A stretch of DNA of 64,000 nt from Chloroflexota bacterium (lineage in GTDB: Bacteria > Chloroflexota > Limnocylindria > P2-11E): positions 62,001 through 126,000 of the forward strand of contig DAIDAP010000001.1 in NCBI GenBank assembly GCA_027310565.1. Direction: 5' to 3'. Numbering within the stretch: the first letter of the stretch is position 1; each line of letters begins with the position of its first letter. A program made the position numbers and the translations under genes. Below, in pieces: positions 1-7,169 of this stretch. A model generated the notes under the pieces. That model was not told the origin of the DNA and did no database searches. It saw only the letters and a program-made list of their open reading frames with translations.

Positions 1-689
1 TCACCTGGTCGGAGCGGGTGAGCGCTCCGCTGGCGTGCGTCGCCGCGGGCACGTGCGCCATCCGCATCTACAGCGGCGCGATCTCGGCGGCGAACATCAA
101 GGCGTCGACGATCCCGAACGAGAACGCGGGCGTCTCGCTCACGATCAGCGCGTGCGACGGCGTGGCCGGCGACAGGCTCACGCGGCTCACGCTGCAGCCG
201 AACGGCACGGCCTACGCGCCCTGCGCCGCAGCCGGTGCCGCGCTGCGCGGCGCGAGCTACACGCTGACGACGGCCGCGGCCGTCGTGCAGGACCTCGCCG
301 GAACGCCGAACGCGAGCGTCGCCGGCAGCCGTGGGCTCGCGGTGACGGACACCACCCGTCCGACCGTGATCATCGGATCGAGCGGCCCCGCCGCCGGTCA
401 GTGCGGCGCGACCCAGCCGTGCAGGGTCTTCACCATCACCTTCAGTGAGCGGATGGCGGACTCGGGCAGCGGGTCGGTCACCTCGACCGCCAACTACCGG
501 TTGAACGGCCTCGCCGTGACCGGCATCGCGTCGATCGACGGGACGGGCACCGTCGTCACGCTGACGCTGAGCGCCGATGCGCCGGGCGGGTCGAACCAGA
601 TCGCGGTCCTCAACGTGCGCGACGCGAGCAGTCAGGCGAACCTGCTGAGTCCGACCCAGGTGAACATCAACTTCACGCGTACCCCGTAG
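1..689 (+). CDS. Ig-like-domain secreted protein, C-terminal part (5' end outside window)
   Basis: The frame is open from base 3, so this is the end of a larger protein; the GTG at 18 is only an internal codon. It is rich in Thr, Ser, Gly and Val, and a phrase of the kind (F/W)SER(V/M) occurs twice, near the window edge (TWSERV) and about 130 residues later (TITFSERM). This repeat, with alternating beta-like stretches (TVVTLTLSADAPGG), fits bacterial Ig-like or SbsA-type domains of surface proteins. No catalytic motif is visible. The ORF ends just before a strong terminator, consistent with the last gene of a unit. The family call rests on pattern only. Confidence 0.6.
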   Translation, partial: TWSERVSAPLACVAAGTCAIRIYSGAISAANIKASTIPNENAGVSLTISACDGVAGDRLTRLTLQPNGTAYAPCAAAGAALRGASYTLTTAAAVVQDLAGTPNASVAGSRGLAVTDTTRPTVIIGSSGPAAGQCGATQPCRVFTITFSERMADSGSGSVTSTANYRLNGLAVTGIASIDGTGTVVTLTLSADAPGGSNQIAVLNVRDASSQANLLSPTQVNINFTRTP

Positions 690-711
690 ACGAAGCCGGC
701 GCCGGATACGT

Positions 712-739
712 GAGAGGGCGGCCGAAAGGCCGCCCTCTC
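712..739 (+). terminator. Perfect 12-bp hairpin with GAAA tetraloop
   Basis: GAGAGGGCGGCC (712-723) pairs fully with GGCCGCCCTCTC (728-739) around a GAAA loop, 22 nt after the stop of the upstream gene. There is no U-tract, as is common in GC-rich genomes. It separates the gene ending at 689 from the one starting at 764. Confidence 0.8.
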
Positions 740-751
740 GGTGTGTTCGAC

Positions 752-757
752 TACTCT
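752..757 (+). promoter_or_regulatory. -10 element TACTCT of a leaderless gene
   Basis: TACTCT lies 6 nt before the GTG at 764, with no Shine-Dalgarno between. It decides the start of the next gene: starts upstream of 764 would fall in the terminator or the promoter. Confidence 0.55.
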
Positions 758-763
758 TCCGCT

Positions 764-1369
764 GTGCCCCGTATCGCCTATTCGCCGGTCTGGTCGCTGC
801 TCGCCCTGCTCCTGGCGACCTGGATCGGCGGCTACTTCCTCAACACCGTCGAGGCGCGCGGCCGGCTCGTCGCCGCCGGCACCGGCGCCCCGATCACCGA
901 GGCCTCGCTCGTCTACGGAGCGCGCTCCTACACGCCGGACGCCACGGGCGGCTTCGTGATCCCGAACCTCCCGCGCGGCGCGGCGATCACGGTCCTCGCG
1001 CCGGGGTGGACGCGGCGGGACTTCGCGTGGGACACCGGGACGGTCGAGCTCACCGTCGGCGTCGTGAACTTCAACGTCTTCGACGCGACCAACGACCGGC
1101 TCCTCGGCAAGCCGGAAGCCCGCGACCCGGCCGACCCGCTGCGGCCGATGTGCTCGGGGCTCATGTGCGTGGGGACGGAGACCGGCTCGATCGCCGTCCC
1201 GCTCCCGCCGCCCGAGGTGCTCGTGTGCGCGAAGGGCTACGAGGCCCAGACCGTCAAGGTGGTCCAGCCGGTCATCGACGTGAAGCTGCGGCCGCAGCCG
1301 AGTGCGGACTGCCCGCGGCCGGCGCCGTCGGCGAGCCCCGGCGCGTCCCCGTCGCCTACTGGACGGTGA
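764..1369 (+). CDS. Membrane-anchored protein with carboxypeptidase-regulatory-like domain
   Basis: About 201 aa. One N-terminal membrane helix (SPVWSLLALLLATWIGGYFLNT) is followed by an extracytoplasmic domain that reads like a CarboxypepD_reg-type beta-sandwich: a variable loop, 'ATGGFVIPNLPRGA', then alternating strands. The C-terminus is a Pro/Ser tail (SPSPTGR). It is a paralogue of the gene at 4853; both share the GGYFLNT-V-AR anchor and the LPRGA turn. Its 3' end overlaps the convergent gene ending at 1356 by 14 nt. Function unknown; probably a surface or envelope accessory protein. The start is GTG, chosen from the -10 and the paralogue alignment. Confidence 0.7.
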   Translation: MPRIAYSPVWSLLALLLATWIGGYFLNTVEARGRLVAAGTGAPITEASLVYGARSYTPDATGGFVIPNLPRGAAITVLAPGWTRRDFAWDTGTVELTVGVVNFNVFDATNDRLLGKPEARDPADPLRPMCSGLMCVGTETGSIAVPLPPPEVLVCAKGYEAQTVKVVQPVIDVKLRPQPSADCPRPAPSASPGASPSPTGR

Positions 1370-2195
1370 TCGCGCCGAGCGTGTAGAGGCCGGGCGCGAT
1401 GCCGTAGCTGATGCGGAACTGCTGGACGCCGCGCGGGATCGTCACCGGGAGCGAGAACGACGCGTTGCCGTTCCCGTCGGGCACCGCGCGCGCGCTCACC
1501 ATGCCGCCGGCGACGTCCGGGTTGCCGAAGAAGATGGTGATGCTCTGGTAGCTGTTCCCTCCGCCGGGCAGGGTCACCTTGAGCCGTCCGGCGAGCGTCG
1601 CCCCGCGCGCCACGACCGTCGGTCCGCTGTAGCTGATCACGGTCCCGTCCTTGACCTTCACCGATCCCATCTGCGCCGGCGGCGGCGCCTGGGTGCGCGA
1701 GGCCGTCGCGGCGGGCGGCGCGGTCGGGGCGGCCGTCGGCGCCGCCGAGGCCGGCGCCGCCGTCGCGACGGGCGCGGCGGTCGCGACCGGCGGGCTGGTG
1801 GGGGCCGCGTCCGCCGACTCGCTCGGACCGAGCAGCGTCTGGCCCGCGACGACGGCCGCGCCGCCGAGGAGCAGCAGCACGGCGACGCCGGCCGCGAGCG
1901 AGGCGCGCGAGCCGCGCCGTGCGCGCGCCGGCTCCTCCGCCGGCTCCGCGATCGCGAGTCCCGTCTGGTACGGCCCGCGGTAGGCCTTGCCGAGCTCGAA
2001 CGAGATCTGCCGCGCCTGGCTGGCGAGGATCGTCGGGCCCCAGCGTCCGGTCTGCGTGTCCAGGAAGTAGCTCTGCACCGCGCCTTCGTCCACCGGCGGC
2101 ACGGGCGGCGGCGCCGCGTCGGCCGGCCCGCTCTCCTTCACCCAGCGCTTCGACCGCGGATCCCATGAGAAGACGAGCGAGACTCTTCCGTCCAC
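1356..2195 (-). CDS. Single-pass membrane protein with Ala/Pro/Thr linker, unknown function
   Basis: 279 aa, GTG start. A cytoplasmic N-terminal part (about 1-95) with several Trp and Gly residues (FSWDPRSKRWV, DTQTGRWGP) is followed by one transmembrane helix (about 97-118, ASLAAGVAVLLLLGGAAVVAG), a long low-complexity Ala/Pro/Thr linker (about 120-172), and a C-terminal extracytoplasmic beta-rich domain of about 105 residues. The layout, cytoplasmic sensor-like module, helix, spacer, outer domain, is that of an envelope anchor or sensor. I do not recognise either globular part. Short CTAC-type repeats lie just upstream of the start (about 2194-2205). Confidence 0.65.
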   Translation of the reverse strand: MDGRVSLVFSWDPRSKRWVKESGPADAAPPPVPPVDEGAVQSYFLDTQTGRWGPTILASQARQISFELGKAYRGPYQTGLAIAEPAEEPARARRGSRASLAAGVAVLLLLGGAAVVAGQTLLGPSESADAAPTSPPVATAAPVATAAPASAAPTAAPTAPPAATASRTQAPPPAQMGSVKVKDGTVISYSGPTVVARGATLAGRLKVTLPGGGNSYQSITIFFGNPDVAGGMVSARAVPDGNGNASFSLPVTIPRGVQQFRISYGIAPGLYTLGAITVQ

Positions 2196-2350
2196 CTACC
2201 TACCTAACGAGCGAGCAGGCCACGCCCTCTCATCGCCCGACGAAGGTCCCATGCCCTGGGCCCCGCCGCGACACAGCCTAGGCCAGGAGACCGCTCCGAT
2301 ACCGGAGCGCAGGGAAGGGGGCGGCGGCGCCGGCGAGCGCGCTCCCGGGG

Positions 2351-2680
2351 CTACATCCCCTCGACCGGGAAGCCCATGGCCCGCGCGGCGATGCCGAGCG
2401 CCTGGTCGTGGGTGGCGAACACCAGGCCTTCGTACCGGTCGCGAACGAGCAGCGCGCTCGCCAGATGCAGCGCGTCGAGCGGCCCGATCGACGTTGGGAA
2501 CGGCTCGGCCGCGCGCTCCAGGACGGGCGCCGCGAGCGGGACGAGGTTGAGGCCGCTGATCGCTTCGAGCGCGTCGGCGCGGCGCCGCGAGACGGCCTCG
2601 TCGCCGATCTGGAGCTGGATCCGAGCTCGATCGATCGTGCGCAGGCACTCGAGCCGGACCAGCTCGCTCGATACGGCCAC
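2351..2680 (-). pseudogene. VapC-like PIN toxin remnant lacking its N-terminus
   Basis: The readable part (AVSSELVRLECLRTIDRAR ... PLDALHLASALLV ... LVFATHDQALGIAA) matches the middle and end of VapC PIN ribonucleases, including the LDALHLA and THD acidic residues. The first about 30 residues, with the beta1 strand and the first catalytic Asp (normally MxxLDTS), are missing; upstream sequence in this frame has no start and no such motif. The antitoxin remnant runs directly into it in another frame. The product, if made from GTG 2680, should be inactive as a nuclease. Confidence 0.7.
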
Positions 2681-2832
2681 GTCGATCCGAGACCACGAGC
2701 CTTCACCGCGACGATCCGCGCGATCGGCCGGTCGCGATCGGTGACCTCGATCTCGACACCGCTCTCGGCCGCTCGCAGGTACGTCGAGAGTCCGTCCTTC
2801 AGCTCCGCCACGCCCACCCGCTTCATGGCCAT
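2681..2832 (-). pseudogene. Phd/YefM-like antitoxin, N-terminal remnant
   Basis: From ATG 2832 (or ATG 2826) the frame reads MAMKRVGVAELKDGLSTYL ... EIEVTDRDRPIARIVAV, the standard DNA-binding N-terminus of Phd/YefM antitoxins (about 45 residues). The toxin-binding C-terminal half is absent: after KARGLG the frame continues as a shadow of the toxin gene with no early stop. A deletion removed the antitoxin tail and the toxin head together, joining the two genes out of frame near 2680-2700. Compare the intact pair at 21034-21755. Confidence 0.65.
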
Positions 2833-2879
2833 GGGTCGTCGAGATGAGCGGCCCTCCGCCCGCCGGCGGGTGGGACGGC

Positions 2880-2919
2880 GGAAAAGGAAGCGGCCCGCCG
2901 ACGGAGTGGGCGGGCCGCT
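2880..2919 (-). terminator. Minus-strand intrinsic terminator
   Basis: AGCGGCCCGCC (2889-2899) pairs over 11 bp with GGCGGGCCGCT (2909-2919). Read on the minus strand the stem is followed by the T-rich run TTCCTTTTCC (2888-2879). It lies just after the stop of the minus-strand gene ending at 2946. Confidence 0.8.
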
Positions 2920-2945
2920 CGACGCAGGGGGATGGGGAAGCTCAG

Positions 2946-3773
2946 CTAGTCGTCGCCCTGACTCCGCCCGCGATCGCCGCTCTTGCCGCGCTCGCGGTCG
3001 AGCTGCTCGCCGTGCGCGCGGGGCTCGGCGCTCTGAAGCGGCGGGAGGCCGGCGAGGGCGTTGTCGTACGCGAGCTTCATCGCCGCGACCGCGAGGTCCG
3101 CGATCTGGGTCGGGTCGCTCGTGCCGAAGGTGATCCCGGACGACGGCTCGGGCGACGCGGTCGGCTCGGGGGACTTGGTCGGCTCGGGGGACTCGGTCGG
3201 CTCCGGCGAGGCCGTGACTTCGTTCTCGTCCTCGCTGTCGCTGACCTCGTTGTCGTTGTCGTTGTCGTTGTCGTCGGCCTTCGCGCAGTTGCCGGACGCG
3301 TGGATCGCCTTGACCGCCGACTGACGGATGTTCTTCAGGAGCCGGTCCGCGCCGGTGAGCGTCTGGCGGCCCGCGTTGTCGCCGGCGCCACGATTCAGCT
3401 TCGCGAGCGCGACGTGGTACTGCGAGAAGGCGCCGTTGACCTTCTGGACGGCCGCCACGACGGCGGCGCACGTGACCGACGCCGACCCGCTCGGCGACGC
3501 GGACGGGGATGGAGATGGAGAAGGAGAAGCGCTTGCGGAGGCCGACGCGCTCGCGGAAGCGGAGGCCGACGGGCTCGCGGAAGCGGACGCCGACGGGGAC
3601 GCGCTGGCGGAGGCGGAGGCGGACGGGCTGGCGCTTGCCTGCGTGATGGTGACCGTGGTCACCCCGTTCTCGACCGTCGCCGTGATCAACGCGCCGGTCG
3701 TGCCGATCAGGAAGACGCCCGCGAGGATGCCGGACTTCGCCTGGATCAGGAGCTCGATGAGCTGGTGGAACAT
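2946..3773 (-). CDS. Secreted or membrane-anchored low-complexity protein (Ser/Ala, Asp/Asn and SPEPT repeats)
   Basis: 275 aa from ATG 3773, preceded by GAGGGGG 5 nt upstream; the frame extends further but this RBS fixes the start. The N-terminus is MFHQLIELLIQ plus a hydrophobic signal/anchor (ILAGVFLIGTTGALI). Then come a Ser/Ala/Pro tract of about 55 residues, a helical domain of about 65 residues with two Cys (VTCAAVV..., GNCAK), an Asp/Asn and Glu/Asp acidic run, four SPEPT-type pentads, and a hydrophilic tail ending DRGRSQGDD. The two Cys flanking the helical domain may form a disulfide. Function unknown; looks like a surface-exposed stalked domain. Confidence 0.65.
   Translation of the reverse strand: MFHQLIELLIQAKSGILAGVFLIGTTGALITATVENGVTTVTITQASASPSASASASASPSASASASPSASASASASASASASPSPSPSPSASPSGSASVTCAAVVAAVQKVNGAFSQYHVALAKLNRGAGDNAGRQTLTGADRLLKNIRQSAVKAIHASGNCAKADDNDNDNDNEVSDSEDENEVTASPEPTESPEPTKSPEPTASPEPSSGITFGTSDPTQIADLAVAAMKLAYDNALAGLPPLQSAEPRAHGEQLDRERGKSGDRGRSQGDD
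3141..3209 (-). repeat. SPEPT-coding minisatellite (four units)
   Basis: Four imperfect copies of a unit coding for SPEPT, SPEPTE, SPEPTK and SPEPTA, in frame in the gene at 2946-3773. Likely a length-variable surface spacer. Confidence 0.6.
3243..3281 (-). repeat. GTTGTC hexanucleotide repeat coding for Asp-Asn
   Basis: On the plus strand GTTGTC units are repeated almost perfectly; the minus-strand gene reads them as (Asp-Asn)n. A 6-nt unit can change copy number without shifting the frame. Confidence 0.65.
3472..3640 (-). repeat. Ser/Ala/Pro-coding low-complexity tract
   Basis: A run of SA, SPSA and SP dipeptides, about 55 codons, inside the gene at 2946-3773. The DNA shows GGCGGAGGC/GCGGAAGC-like short tandem units. 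It is coding, not a CRISPR: there are no constant repeat-spacer units. Confidence 0.6.
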
Positions 3774-3839
3774 GGACACCCCCTCTTGCCGGCTGAACGA
3801 GCGACGCACGCGCGGCGTTAGGGGGCGGCGGCGACAGGC

Positions 3840-4088
3840 TTGCGGAGCGTGCGGAAGGTGTGGCCGCGGGCGCTCCGGCTGCTCGTCGCGGCGTTCGTAC
3901 TAGCTCTTGTGTCCTACCTCGGCGTCTCGTACCGCGTCTCCGAGGGCGTGACGAAGGTCGAGCGCACACCGCTGGTGCCGGCGGCCTCCGTCGTGTCGGC
4001 GACGTACGAGGACTTCCGCCCCTTCCCTCCTATCGTCCTTCGCCCGCGCCGCGCAATCGTTCGAGTATCGCGGTCTGCCCCTCATTGA
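3840..4088 (+). pseudogene. Possible N-terminal fragment of a membrane-anchored alpha/beta hydrolase
   Basis: 82 codons from TTG 3840 (GTG 3849 is an alternative). One membrane helix (ALRLLVAAFVLALVSYLGVSY) is followed by RVSEGVTKVERTPLVPA...YEDFRP, which resembles the stretch before the catalytic domain of signal-anchored alpha/beta hydrolases (GVT..ER.P....YEDV.F). The catalytic domain is not there; after about 4025 the frame runs into the opposite-strand gene at 4030-4596. It is either a short anchored peptide or a truncated hydrolase. Low confidence. Confidence 0.3.
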
Positions 4089-4596
4089 TGCGGTGCACCT
4101 CGGCAGTCAGACGGTGGACCGCGCTCAACGTCTCGTGATCGGCCTGAGCGCGCGCGTCGTTGGTCGCCTGGATGACGTTCTGGCCGACGATGATGATCGG
4201 CAGGAGCACGAGCTGCAGGAACGTCTGCGCGACCCAGGCGATGATCACGATCACGTCGCCGGAACGCAGTGCCGCGGGGAGGGAGATGAGCGCCAGCGCC
4301 CCGAAGGCGTAGGCCGTCCACATCGAGCCGACGGTCCGCGTGATGCGTACCGCGAGCCTGGTGTTGAAGCGCCCGGCGGCGCCGGCGCCGTGGACCTTCG
4401 CGCCGACGTGGTGACTGAGCACAAGACGCGGCCGATGCTCCGCGGCATACCCCGGATCGACGTATTTCCTCGGCGCGGCCGCGAACGCGTTGCGGCAGCC
4501 GGGAGAGCAGAAGTAGAAGGTCGTGCCGTCGTGCTGTACCTGCTCCGCCCGGCTCGTGTCCTGGATGTCCATCGCGCACACGGGGTCGGTCGGCAT
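4030..4596 (-). CDS. YHS-domain protein fused to a two-helix membrane domain
   Basis: 188 aa. The N-terminus is a YHS domain: DPVCAMDI (about 5-12) and FYFCSPGCRNAFAAAP (about 27-42) give the Cys pattern C-x(n)-C-x3-C seen in metal-associated YHS modules. Then come a basic linker and a hydrophobic part (GSMWTAYAFGALALISLPAAL and an AWVAQTFLQLVLLPIIIVGQNV helix) like DUF1003-type small membrane proteins, and a C-terminal helix. YHS modules usually accompany copper or other heavy-metal ATPases; none is nearby. The fusion could tie metal sensing to a membrane scaffold, which is inference. The gene starts on the last base of a small upstream ORF stop (TGATG). Confidence 0.65.
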   Translation of the reverse strand: MPTDPVCAMDIQDTSRAEQVQHDGTTFYFCSPGCRNAFAAAPRKYVDPGYAAEHRPRLVLSHHVGAKVHGAGAAGRFNTRLAVRITRTVGSMWTAYAFGALALISLPAALRSGDVIVIIAWVAQTFLQLVLLPIIIVGQNVIQATNDARAQADHETLSAVHRLTAEVHRINEGQTAILERLRGAGEGR

Positions 4597-4766
4597 CAGG
4601 GCACCGCCCGGGCGCGGACGGTCGCGTGGTCACGGCGTCGCCGCGGCACGGCCTCGTGGGTGATCGACGCGATCGAGCCTCCGCGGAGCCGGCTGGCGCC
4701 GCCGATCGGAAACGCCGCTACGTGGTCCATGATCCCCTCCGCCGATTCAGTGTCGACCTCAATCAT
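4596..4766 (-). CDS. Small ORF (56 aa) overlapping the start of the YHS gene
   Basis: ATG 4766 reads MIEVDTESAEGIMDHVAAFP... and ends at TGA 4596-4598, whose A begins the ATG of the YHS gene (TGATG). Upstream in the same frame is CWTC, suggesting a lost or alternative metal-binding start. Codon use is like the neighbours. No family recognised; the exact TGATG coupling is the main support. Confidence 0.3.
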   Translation of the reverse strand: MIEVDTESAEGIMDHVAAFPIGGASRLRGGSIASITHEAVPRRRRDHATVRARAVP

Positions 4767-4839
4767 GCAGGTCCAGCAGCGGCGGCGCGTCCTCGCGTTC
4801 CTGGATCGGGAGCTCGCTGCGCACGCCGCGGCGGCACGC

Positions 4840-4845
4840 TAGATT
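4840..4845 (+). promoter_or_regulatory. -10 element TAGATT of a leaderless gene
   Basis: TAGATT is 7 nt upstream of GTG 4853 (4 nt from GTG 4850). The spacing favours GTG 4853 as start. A short T-run follows. Confidence 0.5.
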
Positions 4846-4852
4846 TTTCGTG

Positions 4853-5506
4853 GTGTCCCGCTTCGCCCGATTCCGCTACCTCGTCTTCCTGCCCTACGCC
4901 ATCCTGCTCGTCGGGACCTGGGTCGGCGGCTATTTCCTGAACACGGTCGCGGCGCGGGCCGTCGTCGTCGATTCGTCCACCGGCGATCCGGTGAGCGGCG
5001 TGCCGGTCGCCTTCGGCCGGCGGCGCACCGCGACGGACGCGCAGGGCCGCTACGAGCTGCTCGACCTGCCGCGCGGCGCGCGGATCGACGTGCTGCCGAA
5101 CACCGCCTACTCCGACCAGAACGTCACGGTGGACGTCACCAGGGTCGAGCTCGCGCCGTCCACGCTGACCGTCACGGTCATCCAGCGCAACGTGCTCCCC
5201 GAGACGCCGCTGAAGAGCGCCGAGGCGCGCCAGGACGACAAGCTCCTCGCCAGCGGCACCGACGCCGGAACGATCGTCATCGCGCCCTATCCCGTCGTCG
5301 GCTCGAAGGTCCTCATCTGCGCGCCGGACTACCGCTCGGAGGTGATCGAGGCGCGCGGCACCCAGCTCACCGTCGGCCTCGTCCTCGGCGGCACCGGCTG
5401 CCCGCCGCTGCCGACACCGTCGCCCTCGCCGAGCCCGAGCGCGTCGCCCGCGGCGAGCCCCTCGCCGTCGGCGGCGCCGACGCCCTCGCCGAGCGGCTCG
5501 CCCTAA
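4853..5506 (+). CDS. Membrane-anchored protein with carboxypeptidase-regulatory-like domain (paralogue of 764-1369)
   Basis: 217 aa from GTG 4853; GTG 4850 would add one residue. A membrane helix (YLVFLPYAILLVGTWVGGYFLNT) leads into a beta-sandwich with the classic CarboxypepD_reg signature: DSSTGDPVSGVPVAF...TDAQGRYELLDLPRGA. Its C-terminal tail is (Pro/Ser/Thr/Ala)n, about 30 residues, more extended than in the paralogue. The two genes share anchor, first domain half and overall length. The 3' end overlaps the convergent hydrolase gene by 4 nt. Role unknown; probably surface-associated. Confidence 0.7.
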   Translation: MSRFARFRYLVFLPYAILLVGTWVGGYFLNTVAARAVVVDSSTGDPVSGVPVAFGRRRTATDAQGRYELLDLPRGARIDVLPNTAYSDQNVTVDVTRVELAPSTLTVTVIQRNVLPETPLKSAEARQDDKLLASGTDAGTIVIAPYPVVGSKVLICAPDYRSEVIEARGTQLTVGLVLGGTGCPPLPTPSPSPSPSASPAASPSPSAAPTPSPSGSP

Positions 5507-6309
5507 TCCGTCTCGCGCGCGAAGCCGATCACCGCCTCGGCGAGCGCGGCGGGTTGATCGAGCGCGACGTTGTGCGCCGCGTCGAGCTCGACGAGCCTCG
5601 CGCGCGGGAGCCTGGCGACGAGCTCGCGCGCGCTCTCCTCGCCGAACGAGGGCGAGCGCGTCCCGCGGACGACGAGGACGGGGCACTCGATCTCGCCGGC
5701 GCGCGCCCAGACTCCGCCCCGGTCACGCCGCGTCTCGAGGATCCGCGCGAGCGCGTGCTTCGCGGAGCGCCAGACGAGCCCGCCGGCGTCGCGGTCGAAG
5801 AGCCAGGCCATGCGGTTGGCGTACACGGCGTCGCCGTAGCCGGGCGAGGTCTCCCGCAGGTACGCGAGCGCGGCCGCCTCGTCGGGGAAGCGGTCCGGAC
5901 GCCCCAGCGACAGCCGCTTCGCGCGCGACGCGCCCTCCGGCTCGATCCGCGGCCCGACGTCGACGAGCACGAGGCCGCGCACGCGCTCGGGGTGCGCGAG
6001 CGTCAGCGCGGCCGCGTGGAAGCCGCCCATCGAGTGACCGGCGACGATCGGCCGCTCGAGCCCGGCCGCGTCCATCACCGCGAGCGCGTCCGCGACGAAC
6101 TGGGCGGGCGCGTAGCCGGTCGCGGGCTTGGGGCTCTCGCCGTGCCCGCGCGCGTCCGGCGCGACGAGGCGCAGCCGTCCCGCGGCCGCGTCGGCGAAGA
6201 GATCCCAGTAGCGGCCGTAGTTGCCGATGCCGTGCAGGAGGAGCGCGCCGGGCGGCGCGCCCGGCCACTCCCACACGCGGATCCCGCCGACCAGTGACCC
6301 CCGCGGCAT
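5503..6309 (-). CDS. Alpha/beta hydrolase
   Basis: 268 aa from ATG 6309; a GTG at 6336 would add 9 residues but would lie upstream of a good -10 (6318-6323), so 6309 is preferred. Fold marks: oxyanion strand LLLHGIGNYGRYW, VAPDARGHGESP, nucleophile elbow AGHSMGG (Ser about 93) and C-terminal DAAHNV carrying the catalytic His. The usual acid after strand 7 (VVRGxxD) reads VVRGTRSPSFGEES, so the Asp is missing or displaced, perhaps to Glu. Substrate unknown. It is divergent from the polysaccharide export operon. Confidence 0.8.
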   Translation of the reverse strand: MPRGSLVGGIRVWEWPGAPPGALLLHGIGNYGRYWDLFADAAAGRLRLVAPDARGHGESPKPATGYAPAQFVADALAVMDAAGLERPIVAGHSMGGFHAAALTLAHPERVRGLVLVDVGPRIEPEGASRAKRLSLGRPDRFPDEAAALAYLRETSPGYGDAVYANRMAWLFDRDAGGLVWRSAKHALARILETRRDRGGVWARAGEIECPVLVVRGTRSPSFGEESARELVARLPRARLVELDAAHNVALDQPAALAEAVIGFARETD

Positions 6310-6317
6310 TCCGCTCG

Positions 6318-6323
6318 AGAGTA
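6318..6323 (-). promoter_or_regulatory. -10 element TACTCT for the hydrolase gene
   Basis: On the minus strand TACTCT is 8 nt before ATG 6309; no Shine-Dalgarno lies between, so the message is probably leaderless. Confidence 0.5.
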
Positions 6324-6356
6324 GCCGCGCGTCCACGAGGAGCCTCGACCACCCGA

Positions 6357-6362
6357 CATACT
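6357..6362 (+). promoter_or_regulatory. -10 element CATACT for the polysaccharide operon
   Basis: CATACT lies 6 nt before GTG 6369. It rules out the longer frame that starts at 6294 inside the divergent hydrolase gene. Confidence 0.5.
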
Positions 6363-6368
6363 GGCGGC

Positions 6369-7169
6369 GTGCTCGCCGACATGCGCACGCTGCTGACGCG
6401 GCGGCAGCTGCTGCGGGACTTCGCGTGGCGCGACCTGCGGTCGCGCTACAAGGGCTCCGCGCTGGGGTTCGGCTGGAACTTCGCGATGCCGCTGCTGCAG
6501 CTCGCGGTGTTCTACGTCCTCTTCGGCGTCCTCTTCGGCATCCGGCCGCGGACGGCCAGCGGGGAGCAGAACTACGCGGTGTTCCTGTTCGTCGGCCTGC
6601 TGCCGTGGACGTTCTTCGCTAGCTCGCTGTCCGGCGGCGCGGCCTCGATCCTGGCGAACGGCGCGATCGTGAAGAAGGTGCGCCTGCCGCTCCAGCTGCT
6701 CCCGGCCGCGAGCGTGCTCTCCAACCTCGCGAACTTCCTGCTCTCGCTCGTGGTCCTCTTCGCCGTCCTCGCGATCTTCGGGCCGCGCCGGCCCGAGGGG
6801 CTGCTCGTGCTGCCGCTCCTGGTGGTCATCCAGATCGTCATGAACCTCGGGTTCGCGTACCTCTTCGCCGCCGCGAACGTCTTCTTCCGCGACGTCCAGC
6901 ACATCCTCACGGTCCTGCTCATGGCCTGGTACTTCCTCACGCCGGTGCTCTTCTCGGTCTCGATCGTCGAAGGTCGGCCCACCGAGGAGCTGCTCCTCTA
7001 CCTCAACCCGATGGCCGCGGTCATCGTGTCGTACCAGCGCGCGCTCCTCGACGGCGTCGCGCCGGAGTGGGGGCGCCTGCTGTACTCGGCGGTCTGGGCG
7101 GTGGGGATCTTCCTCGTCGGCTTCGCCTACTTCCGGCGCACCAAGGACGACTTCGAGGAAGCGCTATAG
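6369..7169 (+). CDS. ABC transporter permease for polysaccharide export (Wzm/TagG type)
   Basis: 266 aa from GTG 6369. The N-terminal amphipathic part LLRDFAWRDLRSRYKGSALGFGWNF is the hallmark of ABC-2 polysaccharide permeases, and about six membrane helices follow (for example YFLTPVLFS and LNPMAAVIVSYQRALLDG). It should pair with the ATPase at 7683 to move an undecaprenyl-linked glycan across the inner membrane. The stop TAG overlaps the apparent first codon of the PAP2 gene. Confidence 0.88.
   Translation: MLADMRTLLTRRQLLRDFAWRDLRSRYKGSALGFGWNFAMPLLQLAVFYVLFGVLFGIRPRTASGEQNYAVFLFVGLLPWTFFASSLSGGAASILANGAIVKKVRLPLQLLPAASVLSNLANFLLSLVVLFAVLAIFGPRRPEGLLVLPLLVVIQIVMNLGFAYLFAAANVFFRDVQHILTVLLMAWYFLTPVLFSVSIVEGRPTEELLLYLNPMAAVIVSYQRALLDGVAPEWGRLLYSAVWAVGIFLVGFAYFRRTKDDFEEAL

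Noticed and set aside
3472-3640. Short tandem repeats considered as CRISPR or non-coding satellite
   Set aside because: No constant repeat-spacer pattern; the sequence is in-frame Ser/Ala/Pro coding DNA.
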